A stretch of 64,000 nucleotides of DNA from Stenotrophomonas maltophilia (GCF_002138415.1 NZ_CP015612.1:3388001-3452000), one strand, 5' to 3'. Shown: positions 38,365 to 49,067, numbered from the stretch's first letter. The notes: a model not told the origin generated them from the letters alone. Translations and numbers: made by a program.

Positions 38365-40742
38365 CGCAGGACGTTGAACCGCACCTGCGTCCATGCCCCA
38401 TCTGCCGCCAGCGCGGTCAGAGTATGCGCGCCAGGATCGGCGAACTCGCGCTGCATCAACTGCGCGCCGTGGGTCTGCGCGATCCAGCGTCCATCCAGCA
38501 ACCAGTCCACCGTCTGCTCGCTGCCCAGCGCGCGCAGCTGCAAGCGCACGCCATGTTCCGAATTCGGCGCACGCGCCAGCGTGGCGCCATCATTGAGGCC
38601 GTCCACATGCAGCGCGACACTGGCTTCGCGCCCATCGTCGCGGCAGTCCGGCGACAGCGCCGGCAGCTGCGAAGCCTCGCGCGTGGCCTTGGGCAGCCAC
38701 GGGGACAACAACGCCGGCCAGCGCGCGATCTCGCGCGCGACTTCCTCATGCGGCAAACGGCAATCAGCGGATACACGCAGACCGGTCCGCGCGTCGGCCA
38801 GGTAACGCTGCCGTCCCGGCTGCCAGCGCCGCGCCTCGCGCTCGGGGAAGGTCGGCGGCGCCGCGCCGTCCAGCAGATAGGCCGACATCCGCCGCTGGCA
38901 CAGCGCCGCCGGCAGGCCCTCGGCGCGTTCGCCGGTGGGCCAGCAGATGTCTTCCCGGCTGACACTGGCCGGCATCGGTGCGGCAGCCGAATCGCCGCGC
39001 TGGCGCGGCAGGCTGTCCACCACTTCGAACATCAACGGCAGTGCGGTGACCGCGCCGTACTGGCCCGGCAACGGCGTGCCGTCCGGCCGGCCCACCCACA
39101 CGCCCACGGTGTAGTGGCGGGTGCTGCCGATCGCCCACGCATCGCGGTACCCGTAACTGGTGCCGGTCTTCCACGCCACACGCGGGCGGCCACCGACATC
39201 GAACGTACCAACGCTGTAGCCCGGGCGCGGATTCGATTCCAGCATCTCGCGCACGATCCAGCTTGCGCCAGGCGAAGCGAGGCGCCGCTGGATCATCGGC
39301 TCGTCGTCGGTGTAGCGCACACGGCCGGCGATGCCGTTGCGGTTGAGCGCGGCGAACGCGCCGACCAGGTCTTCCAGGCGCGCGCCGGTGCCGCCCAGGA
39401 TCAGTGACAGGTTGGGCGTGCTGCCCGGCGGGAAGCGCAGCTGGATGCCGGAGTGCGAAAGCCGCGCAGCAAAGCGCGCCGCGCCCACCCGCTGCAACAG
39501 ATCCACCGAGGGCACGTTGAGCGACAGGCGCAACGAACTGGAAGCGCCGATCGGTCCGTTGAAGGCCATGTCGAAGTTGCCGGGACGGTAACTGCCGAAA
39601 CTCTGTGGCGCATCCACCAGCAGGCTTTCCGAATGAATCAGGCCGTCATCCAGTGCCATCGCATACAGGAACGGCTTCAGCGTGGAGCCCGGCGAACGCC
39701 AGGCCTGCACCATGTCCACGTGGCCAAGCCGCTGGCGGTCACCGAACGCCAGCGTGCCGACATAGGCACGCGCCTGCAGGGTCTGGTTGTCGACCACCAG
39801 CAGGGCGGCCGAGGTGCGCTCGGGCAGCGTCGAGAAATAGCTGGCCACGCGTTCTTCCAGCGTGCGCTGCAGTCCGATGTCGATGCTGCTCTGGATGCGT
39901 GCCTGGCCCGGCTGCGCCAAGTGCAGCCGCTGCGCCAGCAGTGCGGCATGCAGTGGCGGCCGCAGCGAGCGCGCCACCACATTCTCGATGCGCGCGTCTT
40001 CCACTTCTTCCGTTGTCCACGCACCCAGTTCGGCCATGCGTGACAGCACCTTGTTGCGCGCCTTCTGCGCCGCTTCCGGATGGCGGTCCGGGCGCAGCCG
40101 GCTCGGCGCCTGCGGCAGCACCGCCAGCAACGCGGCCTCGGCATGCGACAGCTGCGCCGCTGGCTTGCCCAGGTAGGCCCAGCTGGCCGCTTCCACGCCC
40201 TCGATGGTGCCGCCGTAAGGCGCGCGCTCCAGATACAGGGCCAGAATCTGCTGCTTGCTCAGATGCACTTCCAGCTGCACCGCGCGCAGCATCTGCTTGA
40301 GCTTTCCCCAGGGCGTACGCGTATGCGGATCAAGGATGCGTGCGACCTGCATGGTCAGGGTCGAGCCACCGGACACGATACGACCGCCGCGCAGCAGCTG
40401 GCCGCTGGCACGCAGGATCGCCAGCGGGTTGATGCCCGGATGGCGCCAGAACCAGCGGTCTTCGTAGGTCAGCAACGCCTGCAGATAGAGCGGCGAGACG
40501 CTGTCGATCGATGCCGGATAGCGCCACACGCCCTCGGCATCGGCAAACGCGCGCAATGGCGTGCCGTCGGCAGCCACCACCAGGGTGCTGGTATCGCGCT
40601 GCTTCGGCAGCGGCGGCGGGAAGACGAAATCCAGCACCAGCAGCAGCGCCAGCGTGGCTGCCGTGCCCCAGCGCAGCCACGGCCACAGCGGCCGCAGCCG
40701 GCGGCGCAGGGCCGCCAGCAGTGTCTTCATTGCGTCTTTCAT
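38361..40742 (-). CDS. pbpC: penicillin-binding protein 1C
   Basis: A 793-residue class A penicillin-binding protein. It has a membrane anchor (residues 24-46), a GT51 glycosyltransferase domain (about 60-240; EDRWFWRHPGINP and GGSTLTMQVAR), a transpeptidase domain with SPGSTLKP (active Ser near 350), SLN and KTGT, and the PBP1C-type beta-rich C-terminal domain (about 690-793). It polymerises glycan strands in the periplasm. It follows the alpha-2-macroglobulin gene after 49 bases, the conserved yfhM-pbpC pair. The stop codon TAG belongs to a GTAG repeat. Confidence 0.95.
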   Translation of the reverse strand: MKDAMKTLLAALRRRLRPLWPWLRWGTAATLALLLVLDFVFPPPLPKQRDTSTLVVAADGTPLRAFADAEGVWRYPASIDSVSPLYLQALLTYEDRWFWRHPGINPLAILRASGQLLRGGRIVSGGSTLTMQVARILDPHTRTPWGKLKQMLRAVQLEVHLSKQQILALYLERAPYGGTIEGVEAASWAYLGKPAAQLSHAEAALLAVLPQAPSRLRPDRHPEAAQKARNKVLSRMAELGAWTTEEVEDARIENVVARSLRPPLHAALLAQRLHLAQPGQARIQSSIDIGLQRTLEERVASYFSTLPERTSAALLVVDNQTLQARAYVGTLAFGDRQRLGHVDMVQAWRSPGSTLKPFLYAMALDDGLIHSESLLVDAPQSFGSYRPGNFDMAFNGPIGASSSLRLSLNVPSVDLLQRVGAARFAARLSHSGIQLRFPPGSTPNLSLILGGTGARLEDLVGAFAALNRNGIAGRVRYTDDEPMIQRRLASPGASWIVREMLESNPRPGYSVGTFDVGGRPRVAWKTGTSYGYRDAWAIGSTRHYTVGVWVGRPDGTPLPGQYGAVTALPLMFEVVDSLPRQRGDSAAAPMPASVSREDICWPTGERAEGLPAALCQRRMSAYLLDGAAPPTFPEREARRWQPGRQRYLADARTGLRVSADCRLPHEEVAREIARWPALLSPWLPKATREASQLPALSPDCRDDGREASVALHVDGLNDGATLARAPNSEHGVRLQLRALGSEQTVDWLLDGRWIAQTHGAQLMQREFADPGAHTLTALAADGAWTQVRFNVLR

Positions 40743-40791
40743 TGCAGGTTGCCAGCAGGACGGGCCGCGCCGTCGCGGCCCGTCCGCGCGG

Positions 40792-43700
40792 TCACGGCTG
40801 CACCACCGTGATCGTGGTCGGGTTGCTGCGGCCGACGCCGCGCAGCTGCGGCCGGTACATGTCCTCCACCAGCGGCGGCGGCACCGAGTAGGTACCCGGG
40901 GTCACCGCGCGCACCAGATAGAACACGTTGGCCTTGCTGCCACGCGAGAGCTTCAGCGCAGCCACATAGCGGTCGTCGCGGAACTCCTCGTGCTTGGTGT
41001 CGGCGGCTTCACCGCGGTCGCTGATGGTGATGCCATCGACCACCACGTCGGCCCACTGCTTGGCGTCGCCCAGGTTGAAGTTCTCGATCTCCAGGCCCGC
41101 CGGCAGCAGGTCGGTCAGCAGTGCGTCCGGCATCGTGGTGTCGGCGGTGACGGTGACGCGCACGATCAGTGCTTCGCCCTCCTTCAGCGGGCGCGGCGAC
41201 CACGGCTTGCCATCGGTGCCGTAGTAGCTGCGCTCGACGCCCAGCACGCTGTTGTCCGGTGCCGGCGCGCTGCGCGGGATACCGGCCACGTCGATGCTGG
41301 CGAACATCGGCGGCTGCCCCTGCGGAGTGAAGCGCACGCCGCTGGCCAGCTCACTGGCGCTGAAGTTGCGGCCGAACAGCTTGCGCTCGCCGATGGCTTC
41401 GGTGTTGCCGCCGATCACCAGCTCACCGGCCACCAGCGCCTTCTGATTGGCGGCGAGCGCCTTGCCGAGGCGGGCAATCGCCACCTGTTCCTGCGTGCTC
41501 AGCCACATCCAGCCGGCATTGCGGCGCGCATCCAGGCCACGGCCCAGATCAACCGCACGTGCATCCCAGGCCGGCTTGGCCAGCTTGTTTTCGTGGGTCA
41601 GCGCGATCATCAGCGCGTCATCACGGATGGCGCTGCCGTAGTCACCGAAGTACGACGGGCGTTCGCTGCTGGACTTGGCGAAGGCCGCAGCCAGCGCCGC
41701 CTGGCCGCGCTTGGCGTCGCCCTGCAGCGACAGCGCCACGCCCAGATGGACCAGCGACAGGCCACCAACCGCCTTGCTGCGCTCGTTGTCGTACAGCGTG
41801 CGCAGGGTACCCAGCGGCGCACGATTGACCCGGGCCAGCACGTAGCCCGAATACGCCTGGTTGGCGAACTTCAGCTTCTCGCGGTCGTCCTGGCCGTAGA
41901 ACTGGTTGCCGCCGGACAGCAGATCTTCGCTGAGGCGGTTGAGCGCCTTCTGCAGCACGTTGTCGGGCACGGCGAAACCGGCGTCCTTGGCATCGAGCAG
42001 GAACTCGGTGATGTACGGGGTCAGCCACGGGTTCACGTAGCCGTCGTCACCCCACATCGAGAAGTTGCCATTGGCCACCTGCATCGACGCCAGGCGACCG
42101 AACGCGCCTTCCATGCGCTCGCGGCGGGTCTTGGCATCCAGGCCGTCAGCACCGAGCATCGACGACGTCGCCTGGTCCAGGATCAGCGCGGCGTAGCCCT
42201 TGCTGGTGGTCTGCTCGGCACACCCGTAGGGATAGTTCAACGCGCCCTGCAGCGCGCTGGCGAACGGGATCGGCGGCAGCGGGCTGACCAGCAGGCGGGC
42301 ATTCACCGACTCGGACATCAGGCCATCGGTCAGGCTGTTGTCGAGGCTGACCGCCGCCAGCGGATCAAGCGTGCGCACCTGCGAACGCAGCACCTGCGGC
42401 CACGCCGCACGCACCGGCAGCTCGTAACGGCGATCGGCCTTGAAGCCGTTGCCGTCCACGCGCACGCGCACCTTGGCCACACTGTGGCCTTCGCGTGCCG
42501 ACAGCGGGAAGCTCAGCGTGGTCTTGGCATCGGCATTCAACTGCACGCTGCGGCTGCCCTCGCCCAGGTTCAACGGGCCTTCGCTTTCCACCTTCACGTT
42601 GAACTGGCCCGGCTTGCCGGTGAAGTTCTGCACGTCCAGGGTCACGGTGCTGCGGTCACCCGGGGCCAGCACGCGCGGCATGCTGGCTTCGGCCAGGATC
42701 GGCGCACGCACCACGGTCTCCACGTCGCGCTTGCCGTACTGGTCATCGCTGTAGACCAGTGCCGATACGCGCAGGGTGCCGTTGAAGTCCGGCACCTTCA
42801 GGCGGATGCGGGCGATGCCCTTGGCGTCGAGCTGCACCGGGCCGGAGAACAGGTCCACGGTCTGCACGCGCGCCGTCGGGCGCTTGGCCTGCGGCAACGC
42901 CTGCAGCGCCATGTCGCCACCGAACTTCAGCTTGCCGGCACCGCCGTCAAAGCTCTCGATCACCCGGCTGTAGATGTCGTAGGCATCGATGCCGAGGCGA
43001 CGCTGGGCGAAGAAGTGCGCACCGGCATCGGGCACCGGGAAGCGGGTGATGTTGAGGATGCCCACGTCCACCGCCGAAACGGTGACGTGCGCGGTCTTGC
43101 CGGCCAGCTGCGGTGCGCTGACCGTCACCGGCAGGTCCTGCTCGGGGCGCATCTGCTTGGGCGCGGCCAGGCCGACCGCCACGGTGCGGCCCTTGCGGTC
43201 CATCGGCACGTGCACCACGCCCACCGCACGGGCCGGGGTGATCTTGCTCGGCGCACTGCCGCCACGGAACACCAGTGCGGTGATGTAGACGTCGTGGCGC
43301 TCCCAGTCGGCGGTGACCGGAATCTTGAAGGTCGAGCCCGGCTTGGCCTCGATGTCCTGCACGTACAGCATGCGGTCGGTTTCGACCATCAGGATGCCCT
43401 TGCCGGCATGCGGCGGGGTCACCGTCACCTCAAGCGTGTCGCCGGCCTTGTAGCCGGTCTTGTCCAGGCCCAGCTTGACCTTGTCCGGCCGTGCATCCAG
43501 GCCACGGTTGTCATCGCCCCAGCTCCAGCCGGCGCGGAACGGGTAACGGCTGGTCAGTCCGGTGGACGGATCGAACACGTCCACCCGGTACTCGCCCCAC
43601 TCCACCGGGAAATCGAAGGCGACCGCACTGCTGCCGGCATCGACGGTGCGGGTTTCCTTGTTCTCGAAGCGGCGGGTGTAGTCGTAGTCCCAGCGGTTGT

Positions 43701-45699
43701 CGTTGAAGGTCCAGTGGTAGTCGCGCAGCTCGCGCACCAGGGTGATCTTCAGGCCCTTGGCCGGCTGCGGCGTGCCGGCGGCATCCACGCGCATCAGCTC
43801 GAAACGCGCATTGCCGTTGGAGTCGGCGCCGTCGTCGGGGTTGAACAGCGGGCGCACGCCAACCAACGCATTGGCCGGCCACATCACCCGCTTCAGGGTG
43901 CGGGTGACCGTACGGCCACCGGTTTCATACAGGCTGCCGGACAGCACCACGGCAATTGGCGCCTTGGCCTTGGCCGCCTCTTCCGGCAACGCCACGTCCT
44001 CACGCAGCTGGCCATTGGCCGGCAGCGTGGTATCGATCACGTCCTTGGCTTCGCGCGGCAGCTGCAGGGTCGGGTCACCGAAGAAGTAGCCTGGCAGGCC
44101 GTCCACCGGCTTCTGCTCGGCGGCCACCGCCAGGCGCGCGGTGAAACGGTTGCCATCGGCCGGTGCCCCGTACAGATAGGCACCATTGGCCTGCAGGCGC
44201 AGGTCCTCGCCCGGCTTCAGCGTCTTCTGCGCGCTGTCCAGGTCAAGCTTCATGCGCTCGGGCAGGAACTCCTCGATGCGCAGGGTCATGCCCTGGATCG
44301 CTTCCTTGCTGGCCGGGTCGGTGCGGAACTCGACCTGCCAGCGCCCGGTCGGCGCTTCAGCGGGAATGACCTGTTCGAAGTTGATGTAGCCCTGCTCGCC
44401 CGGCTGCAGGCGGGTCTCGCGGAAGGTCTTGCCGTCGGGCTGCTTCAGGCGCAGGAACACCGGTTGCGCCTTGACCGGCTTGCCGTCGTTGTCGCGCAGC
44501 AGTGCAGACAGACGCACGGTCTCGCCCGGGCGGTACAGGTCACGGCCGGACCAGGCGTAAACGTCGAACCAGGCATTGTCACGACCGGCCACGGCAAATT
44601 CGCTCAGGTCCAGCGCCGGCTGGTTGAACGGCAGGAAGCTGGTGTCCTTGCCCGTGCTGGCAACCAGCACGTGGGTGGCATCCAGGGTGTAGTTCAGCAG
44701 CGCATTGCCATTGCCGTCGGTGCTGCCCTTCAGCACCACCTCACCCTTGGCGTCGAGCACGCGCAGATCGATGCTCTTCAGCGGCGCACCGTCCTTGAGG
44801 CCGGCGGTGTGCACGAACATCTTGTCCTTGTAGGCGCGGGTATGCAGGCCGATGTCGCTGACCGAGAAGAACGCGGTATCGAACTCGCCTTCGTAGTCAC
44901 CGGTGCGCTTGAGCAGGGCGAAGTACAGGCCCGGCTCCTGAAGTTCCTTGATGTCCTGGGTCGGCAGGTAGGTCAGCACCCGCTCGTTCTTCTTGCCGCC
45001 AAGAATGAAGCGGTTGACGTAGACCGGCTCGGCCAGCTTGTTGATCGGGCTGCGCTCGTAGTCGCTGCTCAACTCCCAGCTGCCGCGGCGGCCACCGCGC
45101 TGGTACTGGCTGAAGAAGGTCGGCAGGTCCTTCTCGCGCACGCGCAGGAACTCGACGTCGACCTCGGGCACGTTCACCGACACCACCGGCAGGCCGCGGC
45201 TGTCCTTGGCCGGCAGCACGCTGCCCTGCGAGGCGAAGCCCACCACCGGCTTCAGCTCGCCGCTGAACACCTTCTGCTTCAGTTCCTTGCCCAGGCGGCT
45301 GCCGTCGGCGGCCAGCAGGTCCGGCGAGACCACCAGGCTGAACTCCTTGCCGGCCTCGACGAACGGGTAGCGCAGGGTCAGGCCGTCATCGGACAGCGTC
45401 CAGCTGCTGTCGTCGGTGCCAACCTTCTCTTCGAAGCGCACCAGTTTGTCGAAATCCTGGGTGCCGACCAGTGGGCGCGAGAACTCCAGCGCCAGCGACA
45501 GGCCGTCATTCTTCTGGTCCGGGTAGGCGCGCAGCAGGGTGAATTCCTTCACCTGTTCGGCCTTGGTGGTGATGGCTTCACCGCTGGCCTTGGGCAGCTG
45601 CCCGCTGTCGTTGCGGCAGCCGGCCAGGCCCAGCAACAGGCCTCCTGCCAGTACCGCCGCCGCCCATCCCCACCGCTTCCGCCGTGCCGGACCGCTCAT
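40792..45699 (-). CDS. yfhM: bacterial alpha-2-macroglobulin, lipoprotein with thioester
   Basis: A 1,635-residue alpha-2-macroglobulin. A lipoprotein signal (GLLLGLAGC, Cys near residue 28) anchors it to a membrane facing the periplasm. MG-type beta domains fill the N-terminal half, and the thioester motif CAEQ lies near residue 1160 at the start of the toroid domain. These proteins trap invading proteases: bait cleavage exposes the thioester, which couples to the attacker. Together with PBP1C it is thought to defend and repair the envelope. It heads the two-gene operon. A 1,717-codon open frame on the opposite strand is a shadow. Confidence 0.95.
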   Translation of the reverse strand: MSGPARRKRWGWAAAVLAGGLLLGLAGCRNDSGQLPKASGEAITTKAEQVKEFTLLRAYPDQKNDGLSLALEFSRPLVGTQDFDKLVRFEEKVGTDDSSWTLSDDGLTLRYPFVEAGKEFSLVVSPDLLAADGSRLGKELKQKVFSGELKPVVGFASQGSVLPAKDSRGLPVVSVNVPEVDVEFLRVREKDLPTFFSQYQRGGRRGSWELSSDYERSPINKLAEPVYVNRFILGGKKNERVLTYLPTQDIKELQEPGLYFALLKRTGDYEGEFDTAFFSVSDIGLHTRAYKDKMFVHTAGLKDGAPLKSIDLRVLDAKGEVVLKGSTDGNGNALLNYTLDATHVLVASTGKDTSFLPFNQPALDLSEFAVAGRDNAWFDVYAWSGRDLYRPGETVRLSALLRDNDGKPVKAQPVFLRLKQPDGKTFRETRLQPGEQGYINFEQVIPAEAPTGRWQVEFRTDPASKEAIQGMTLRIEEFLPERMKLDLDSAQKTLKPGEDLRLQANGAYLYGAPADGNRFTARLAVAAEQKPVDGLPGYFFGDPTLQLPREAKDVIDTTLPANGQLREDVALPEEAAKAKAPIAVVLSGSLYETGGRTVTRTLKRVMWPANALVGVRPLFNPDDGADSNGNARFELMRVDAAGTPQPAKGLKITLVRELRDYHWTFNDNRWDYDYTRRFENKETRTVDAGSSAVAFDFPVEWGEYRVDVFDPSTGLTSRYPFRAGWSWGDDNRGLDARPDKVKLGLDKTGYKAGDTLEVTVTPPHAGKGILMVETDRMLYVQDIEAKPGSTFKIPVTADWERHDVYITALVFRGGSAPSKITPARAVGVVHVPMDRKGRTVAVGLAAPKQMRPEQDLPVTVSAPQLAGKTAHVTVSAVDVGILNITRFPVPDAGAHFFAQRRLGIDAYDIYSRVIESFDGGAGKLKFGGDMALQALPQAKRPTARVQTVDLFSGPVQLDAKGIARIRLKVPDFNGTLRVSALVYSDDQYGKRDVETVVRAPILAEASMPRVLAPGDRSTVTLDVQNFTGKPGQFNVKVESEGPLNLGEGSRSVQLNADAKTTLSFPLSAREGHSVAKVRVRVDGNGFKADRRYELPVRAAWPQVLRSQVRTLDPLAAVSLDNSLTDGLMSESVNARLLVSPLPPIPFASALQGALNYPYGCAEQTTSKGYAALILDQATSSMLGADGLDAKTRRERMEGAFGRLASMQVANGNFSMWGDDGYVNPWLTPYITEFLLDAKDAGFAVPDNVLQKALNRLSEDLLSGGNQFYGQDDREKLKFANQAYSGYVLARVNRAPLGTLRTLYDNERSKAVGGLSLVHLGVALSLQGDAKRGQAALAAAFAKSSSERPSYFGDYGSAIRDDALMIALTHENKLAKPAWDARAVDLGRGLDARRNAGWMWLSTQEQVAIARLGKALAANQKALVAGELVIGGNTEAIGERKLFGRNFSASELASGVRFTPQGQPPMFASIDVAGIPRSAPAPDNSVLGVERSYYGTDGKPWSPRPLKEGEALIVRVTVTADTTMPDALLTDLLPAGLEIENFNLGDAKQWADVVVDGITISDRGEAADTKHEEFRDDRYVAALKLSRGSKANVFYLVRAVTPGTYSVPPPLVEDMYRPQLRGVGRSNPTTITVVQP

Positions 45700-45783
45700 G
45701 TCGTCACTCCTTGATCGAGGCGGCCATTATAGGCAGGCCGCGTCAAGGTGTTGACGCGAATTCGGCAATTGCCCCAGCTGCGG

Positions 45784-45864
45784 GTAGTGCCGGCCGTTGG
45801 CCGGCAGTCCGGTCGTCGCCAACCTTGGTTGGCGTCGGCCGTGCCAACCAAGGTTGGCACCTAC
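45784..45864. repeat. cluster of GTAG-headed palindromes
   Basis: A gccggcc copy at 45784-45806, then an ACCTTGGT copy (about 45813-45833) facing another at 45841-45864. They fill most of the gap between the divergent-side alpha-2-macroglobulin start and the prpD stop. Confidence 0.8.
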
Positions 45865-45925
45865 CAAAGCGAGCCGAGCCACGTGCCCGGCAAGCAGGCG
45901 TGGCGTCAGATCCACCAAAGCGTTG

Positions 45926-47386
45926 CTACCCCGGCAGGTACAGGTCCACGTAGTCGGTCACCGGCATCGCCGCCAGCGCCACCGGGTCCAGCGAAGCGGC
46001 CAGGATGCGCTGCTGCTGGGCGGTCGGGAAGCGATGGGCCAGGTGCCGGCGGAACTTGTCCATCAGCAGCGGAATGCCTTCCTCGCGGCGCCGGGCGTGG
46101 CCGAGCGGGTATTCCACCAGCACCTCCGGCAGTTCGCTGCCATCGGTGAAGCGCACGCTCAGGCCGTTGGCGATGCTGCGCTTGTCCGGGTCCAGATAAT
46201 CGGCGCTGAGCTGCGGGTCTTCATGGCAGGTCATCTTCGCGCGCAGCGCATCGATGCGCGGATCGGCGGCAACGTCGTCCTCGTAATCCTCGGCCACCAG
46301 CCGCCCGTATAGCAGCGCGATGGCAACCATGTACTGCACGCAGTGATCGCGGTCAGCCGGGTTATGCAGCGGGCCCTGCTTGTCGATGATGCGGATGCAG
46401 GCTTCCTGGGTCCGGATCGCGATATGCGCGATGTCCTCGACCCGTCGCCCCATCGCACGCAACTGCTGGTGCAGTGTGACCGCCGCCTCCACCGCGGTCT
46501 GGCCGTGGAACTCGGCCGGGTAGCTGATCTTGAACAGCACGTTCTCCATCACGTAGCTGCCCAGCGCTCGCCCCAGCGTCAATGCCTTGCCATGCATCGA
46601 CACCGCTTCAAATCCCCAGGTCGGCGCGCTCAGCACGCTGGGATAGCCCATCTCACCGCTGGCTGCCATCAGTGCCAGGCGCACGCCACGGCTGGTCGCG
46701 TCGCCGGCCGCCCAGCTCTTGCGCGAGCCGGTGTTGGGCGCATGCCGGTAGGTTCGCAGCGCCTGGCCATCGACCCAGGCCAGCGACAGCGCATTGAGCA
46801 TGCGTTCGCGATCCAGCCCGAGCAGTTGCGCCACCACAGCGGTGGTAGCGACCTTGACCAGCACCACATGGTCCAGCCCGACGCGGTTGAAGGAATTGTG
46901 CAGGGCCAGCACGCCCTGGATCTCGTGCGCCTTGATCATCGCCAGCAGCACGTCGTGCACGGTCGGCGGCGTGCGGCGCAGGGCCTGCGCGTTGCGACCC
47001 AGCCAATCGCAGACGGCAAGGATGCCGCCCAGGTTGTCCGACGGATGGCCCCATTCGGCCGCCAGCCAGGTGTCGTTGAAATCCAGCCAGCGCACCATCG
47101 CGCCCAGGTTGAAGGCCGCCTGCACCGGATCCAGCACGTAGTGCGTACCCGGCACGCGTGCGCCGTTGACGACGCTGATGCCCGGCACCAGTGGACCGAG
47201 CAGCTTGCTGCAGGCCGGGAAGGACAGCGCCTCCAGGCCACAGCCCAGCGTGTCGAGCAGGCAGTGGTGCGCGGTCTGGAACGCCAGCGGTGAGTCGATG
47301 CGTGCATCGCGCACGTAGTCGACGATGTCCACCAGCAGCGCATCCCACGCTGCACGCTCGTTGGATGGGGTGTGGCTGTCAGACAT
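45926..47386 (-). CDS. prpD: 2-methylcitrate dehydratase (MmgE/PrpD family)
   Basis: A 486-residue MmgE/PrpD protein. It contains [19 protein letters not shown], the conserved active-site region, and [15 protein letters not shown], which matches the PrpD group. In this cluster AcnD plus PrpF can do the dehydration, so PrpD is an additional cofactor-independent dehydratase acting on methylcitrate. It is the last gene of the minus-strand prp operon and is separated from prpF by 152 bases holding two facing GTAG palindromes, so it may be less expressed or have its own signal. Confidence 0.94.
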   Translation of the reverse strand: MSDSHTPSNERAAWDALLVDIVDYVRDARIDSPLAFQTAHHCLLDTLGCGLEALSFPACSKLLGPLVPGISVVNGARVPGTHYVLDPVQAAFNLGAMVRWLDFNDTWLAAEWGHPSDNLGGILAVCDWLGRNAQALRRTPPTVHDVLLAMIKAHEIQGVLALHNSFNRVGLDHVVLVKVATTAVVAQLLGLDRERMLNALSLAWVDGQALRTYRHAPNTGSRKSWAAGDATSRGVRLALMAASGEMGYPSVLSAPTWGFEAVSMHGKALTLGRALGSYVMENVLFKISYPAEFHGQTAVEAAVTLHQQLRAMGRRVEDIAHIAIRTQEACIRIIDKQGPLHNPADRDHCVQYMVAIALLYGRLVAEDYEDDVAADPRIDALRAKMTCHEDPQLSADYLDPDKRSIANGLSVRFTDGSELPEVLVEYPLGHARRREEGIPLLMDKFRRHLAHRFPTAQQQRILAASLDPVALAAMPVTDYVDLYLPG

Positions 47387-47430
47387 CGTCGATCTCCTCT
47401 TCAGAAAGGCAGGTCAGGCCGCGCATCCCG

Positions 47431-47502
47431 GTAGTCGCCAACCTTGGTTGGCGCTGGACATCGCTCGGGCGGCGCCAATGCCATGCCAACCAAGGTTGGC
47501 AT
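47431..47502. repeat. facing GTAG/ACCTTGGT palindromes inside the prp operon
   Basis: GTAGTCGCCAACC-TTGGTTGGCG at 47431-47453 and ATGCCAACC-AAGGTTGGCAT at 47483-47502, in the gap between prpF and prpD. Confidence 0.75.
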
Positions 47503-47538
47503 CTCCCGAAGCGTGTGATGCCAGCGCCGACCTGCGGG

Positions 47539-48717
47539 TTACTCGGCCGGCACCCGCACCTTGCCTTCCATCAGCACGCGGGCACTGCGGCTCATGATCG
47601 CCTTGGTCACCGTCCACTGGCCGTCAACGAGTGCCGCCTGCGCACCCACGCGCAATGTGCCGGAGGGATGACCGAAGGTCACCGCTTCGCGTTCGCTGCC
47701 GCCGGCCGCGCGATTGACCAGGGTGCCCGGGATCGCTGCTGCGGTGCCGATCGCCACGGCGGCGGTACCCATCATCGCGTGGTGCAGCTTGCCCATCGAC
47801 AATGCGCGCGCATGCAGGTCGATGGCCGAGGCCGGAATGGCCTTGCCGCTGGATGTCACATAGTCCTGCGCCGGTGCAACGAACGCCACCTTGGGCGTGT
47901 GCTGGCGGGTCGCCGCGTCTTCCAGGTTCTTGATCAGACCCATGCGCAAGGCGCCGTAGGCGCGGATGGTCTCGAACTTCTGCAGCGCGGCCTTGTCTTC
48001 GTTGATCGCCGGCTGCAGCTCGGTGCCGCTGTAGCCCAGATCGGCAGCGTTGAGGAAGATCGTCGGGATGCCAGCGGTGATCATGGTCACCTCGAAGCTG
48101 CCCACGCCGGGCACTTCCAGGGTATCGACCAGATTGCCGGTCGGGAACATCGCACCCGCATCGCCATCATCGGACGGATCGATGAATTCCAGCTGGATCT
48201 CGGCCGCCGGGAACGTCACGCCGTCCAGCTCGAAATCGCCGATCTCCTGCACTTCGCCATCGCGCATCGGCACATGGGCAATGATGGTCTTGCCGATGTT
48301 GGCCTGCCAGATGCGCACGGTGCACAGGCCATCGCGCGGCACGCGGGCAGGATCGATCAGGCCGTTGGCGATTGCGAACGGACCCACCGCAGTGCTGAGA
48401 TTGCCGCAGTTGCCGCTCCAGTCGACGAAGGCGGTGTCGATTGAGACCTGGCCATACAGGTAGTCCACGTCGTGGTCAGGCACCGAGGCAGTGGAAATGA
48501 TCACGCACTTGCTGGTGCTGGAGGTGGCGCCCCCCATGCCGTCGGTCTGCTTGCCATACGGATCGGGCGAGCCGATAACACGCATCAGCAGCGCGTCGCG
48601 TGCGGCGCCCGGTACCTGCGCGGCCTCGGGCAGGTCCTGCAGGCGGAAGAACACGCCCTTGCTGGTGCCGCCGCGCATGTAGGTGGCGGGAATACGGAGT
48701 TGCGGGAGGAAGGTCAT
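47539..48717 (-). CDS. prpF: 2-methylaconitate isomerase PrpF
   Basis: A 392-residue PrpF/AcnD-accessory protein with the diaminopimelate-epimerase-like fold. The opening PQLRIPATYMRGGTSKGVFF is the family signature. PrpF isomerises trans- to cis-2-methylaconitate so that AcnD can work. The start is ATG 48717 or GTG 48729; neither has a strong ribosome-binding site, and I chose the ATG. In other methylcitrate clusters it follows acnD directly; here a toxin-antitoxin pair lies between. Confidence 0.94.
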   Translation of the reverse strand: MTFLPQLRIPATYMRGGTSKGVFFRLQDLPEAAQVPGAARDALLMRVIGSPDPYGKQTDGMGGATSSTSKCVIISTASVPDHDVDYLYGQVSIDTAFVDWSGNCGNLSTAVGPFAIANGLIDPARVPRDGLCTVRIWQANIGKTIIAHVPMRDGEVQEIGDFELDGVTFPAAEIQLEFIDPSDDGDAGAMFPTGNLVDTLEVPGVGSFEVTMITAGIPTIFLNAADLGYSGTELQPAINEDKAALQKFETIRAYGALRMGLIKNLEDAATRQHTPKVAFVAPAQDYVTSSGKAIPASAIDLHARALSMGKLHHAMMGTAAVAIGTAAAIPGTLVNRAAGGSEREAVTFGHPSGTLRVGAQAALVDGQWTVTKAIMSRSARVLMEGKVRVPAE

Positions 48718-48740
48718 CGTCGAATCCACGCGTTTGAATT

Positions 48741-49067
48741 TCAGGAAATGTCTTGCATCAGTGCGACAAGGCCACGATCAACGCACCACACACGCATGAT
48801 GTCCACGCGGTCCGGTAGATCGAGGTAATAGACGAGGTAGCGTTCGAAGCCCGGAACCAGCATGAAGCGCAAAGGCACCGGCAGCTGTGCTGCAAGATCG
48901 GCGTGCCGGGTGGAACCCGAGCCTGGAAACACCGCGATGCGTTGAAGCGTGGCCTCCAACTCGGCGAGAAAGCGCCGACCCAGCACCAGGCCACCCTGCC
49001 GTGCGAACCACAGCGCGGCATCGGCTGCGTCGGCTTCGGCCCGAGGCCTCCATTCAATCGCCTTCAC
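48741..49067 (-). CDS. parE: RelE/ParE-family toxin
   Basis: A 108-residue RelE/ParE-fold protein. It begins AIEWRPRAEADAADAALWFARQ (helix hairpin), continues with VFPGSGSTRHADLAA, and ends in the strand region RYLVYYLDLPDRVDIMRVW typical of ParE. ParE toxins poison DNA gyrase. The start overlaps the antitoxin stop by 14 bases, the usual coupling. The pair sits within the prp operon between acnD and prpF, on the same strand, with a 23-base gap to prpF. Confidence 0.85.
   Translation of the reverse strand: MKAIEWRPRAEADAADAALWFARQGGLVLGRRFLAELEATLQRIAVFPGSGSTRHADLAAQLPVPLRFMLVPGFERYLVYYLDLPDRVDIMRVWCVDRGLVALMQDIS

Noticed and set aside
40561..45714. 1,717-codon open frame opposite the alpha-2-macroglobulin gene
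   Set aside because: It lies in the antisense frame that stays open by GC-rich codon bias, with no domain and His/Gln/Arg-rich random composition.
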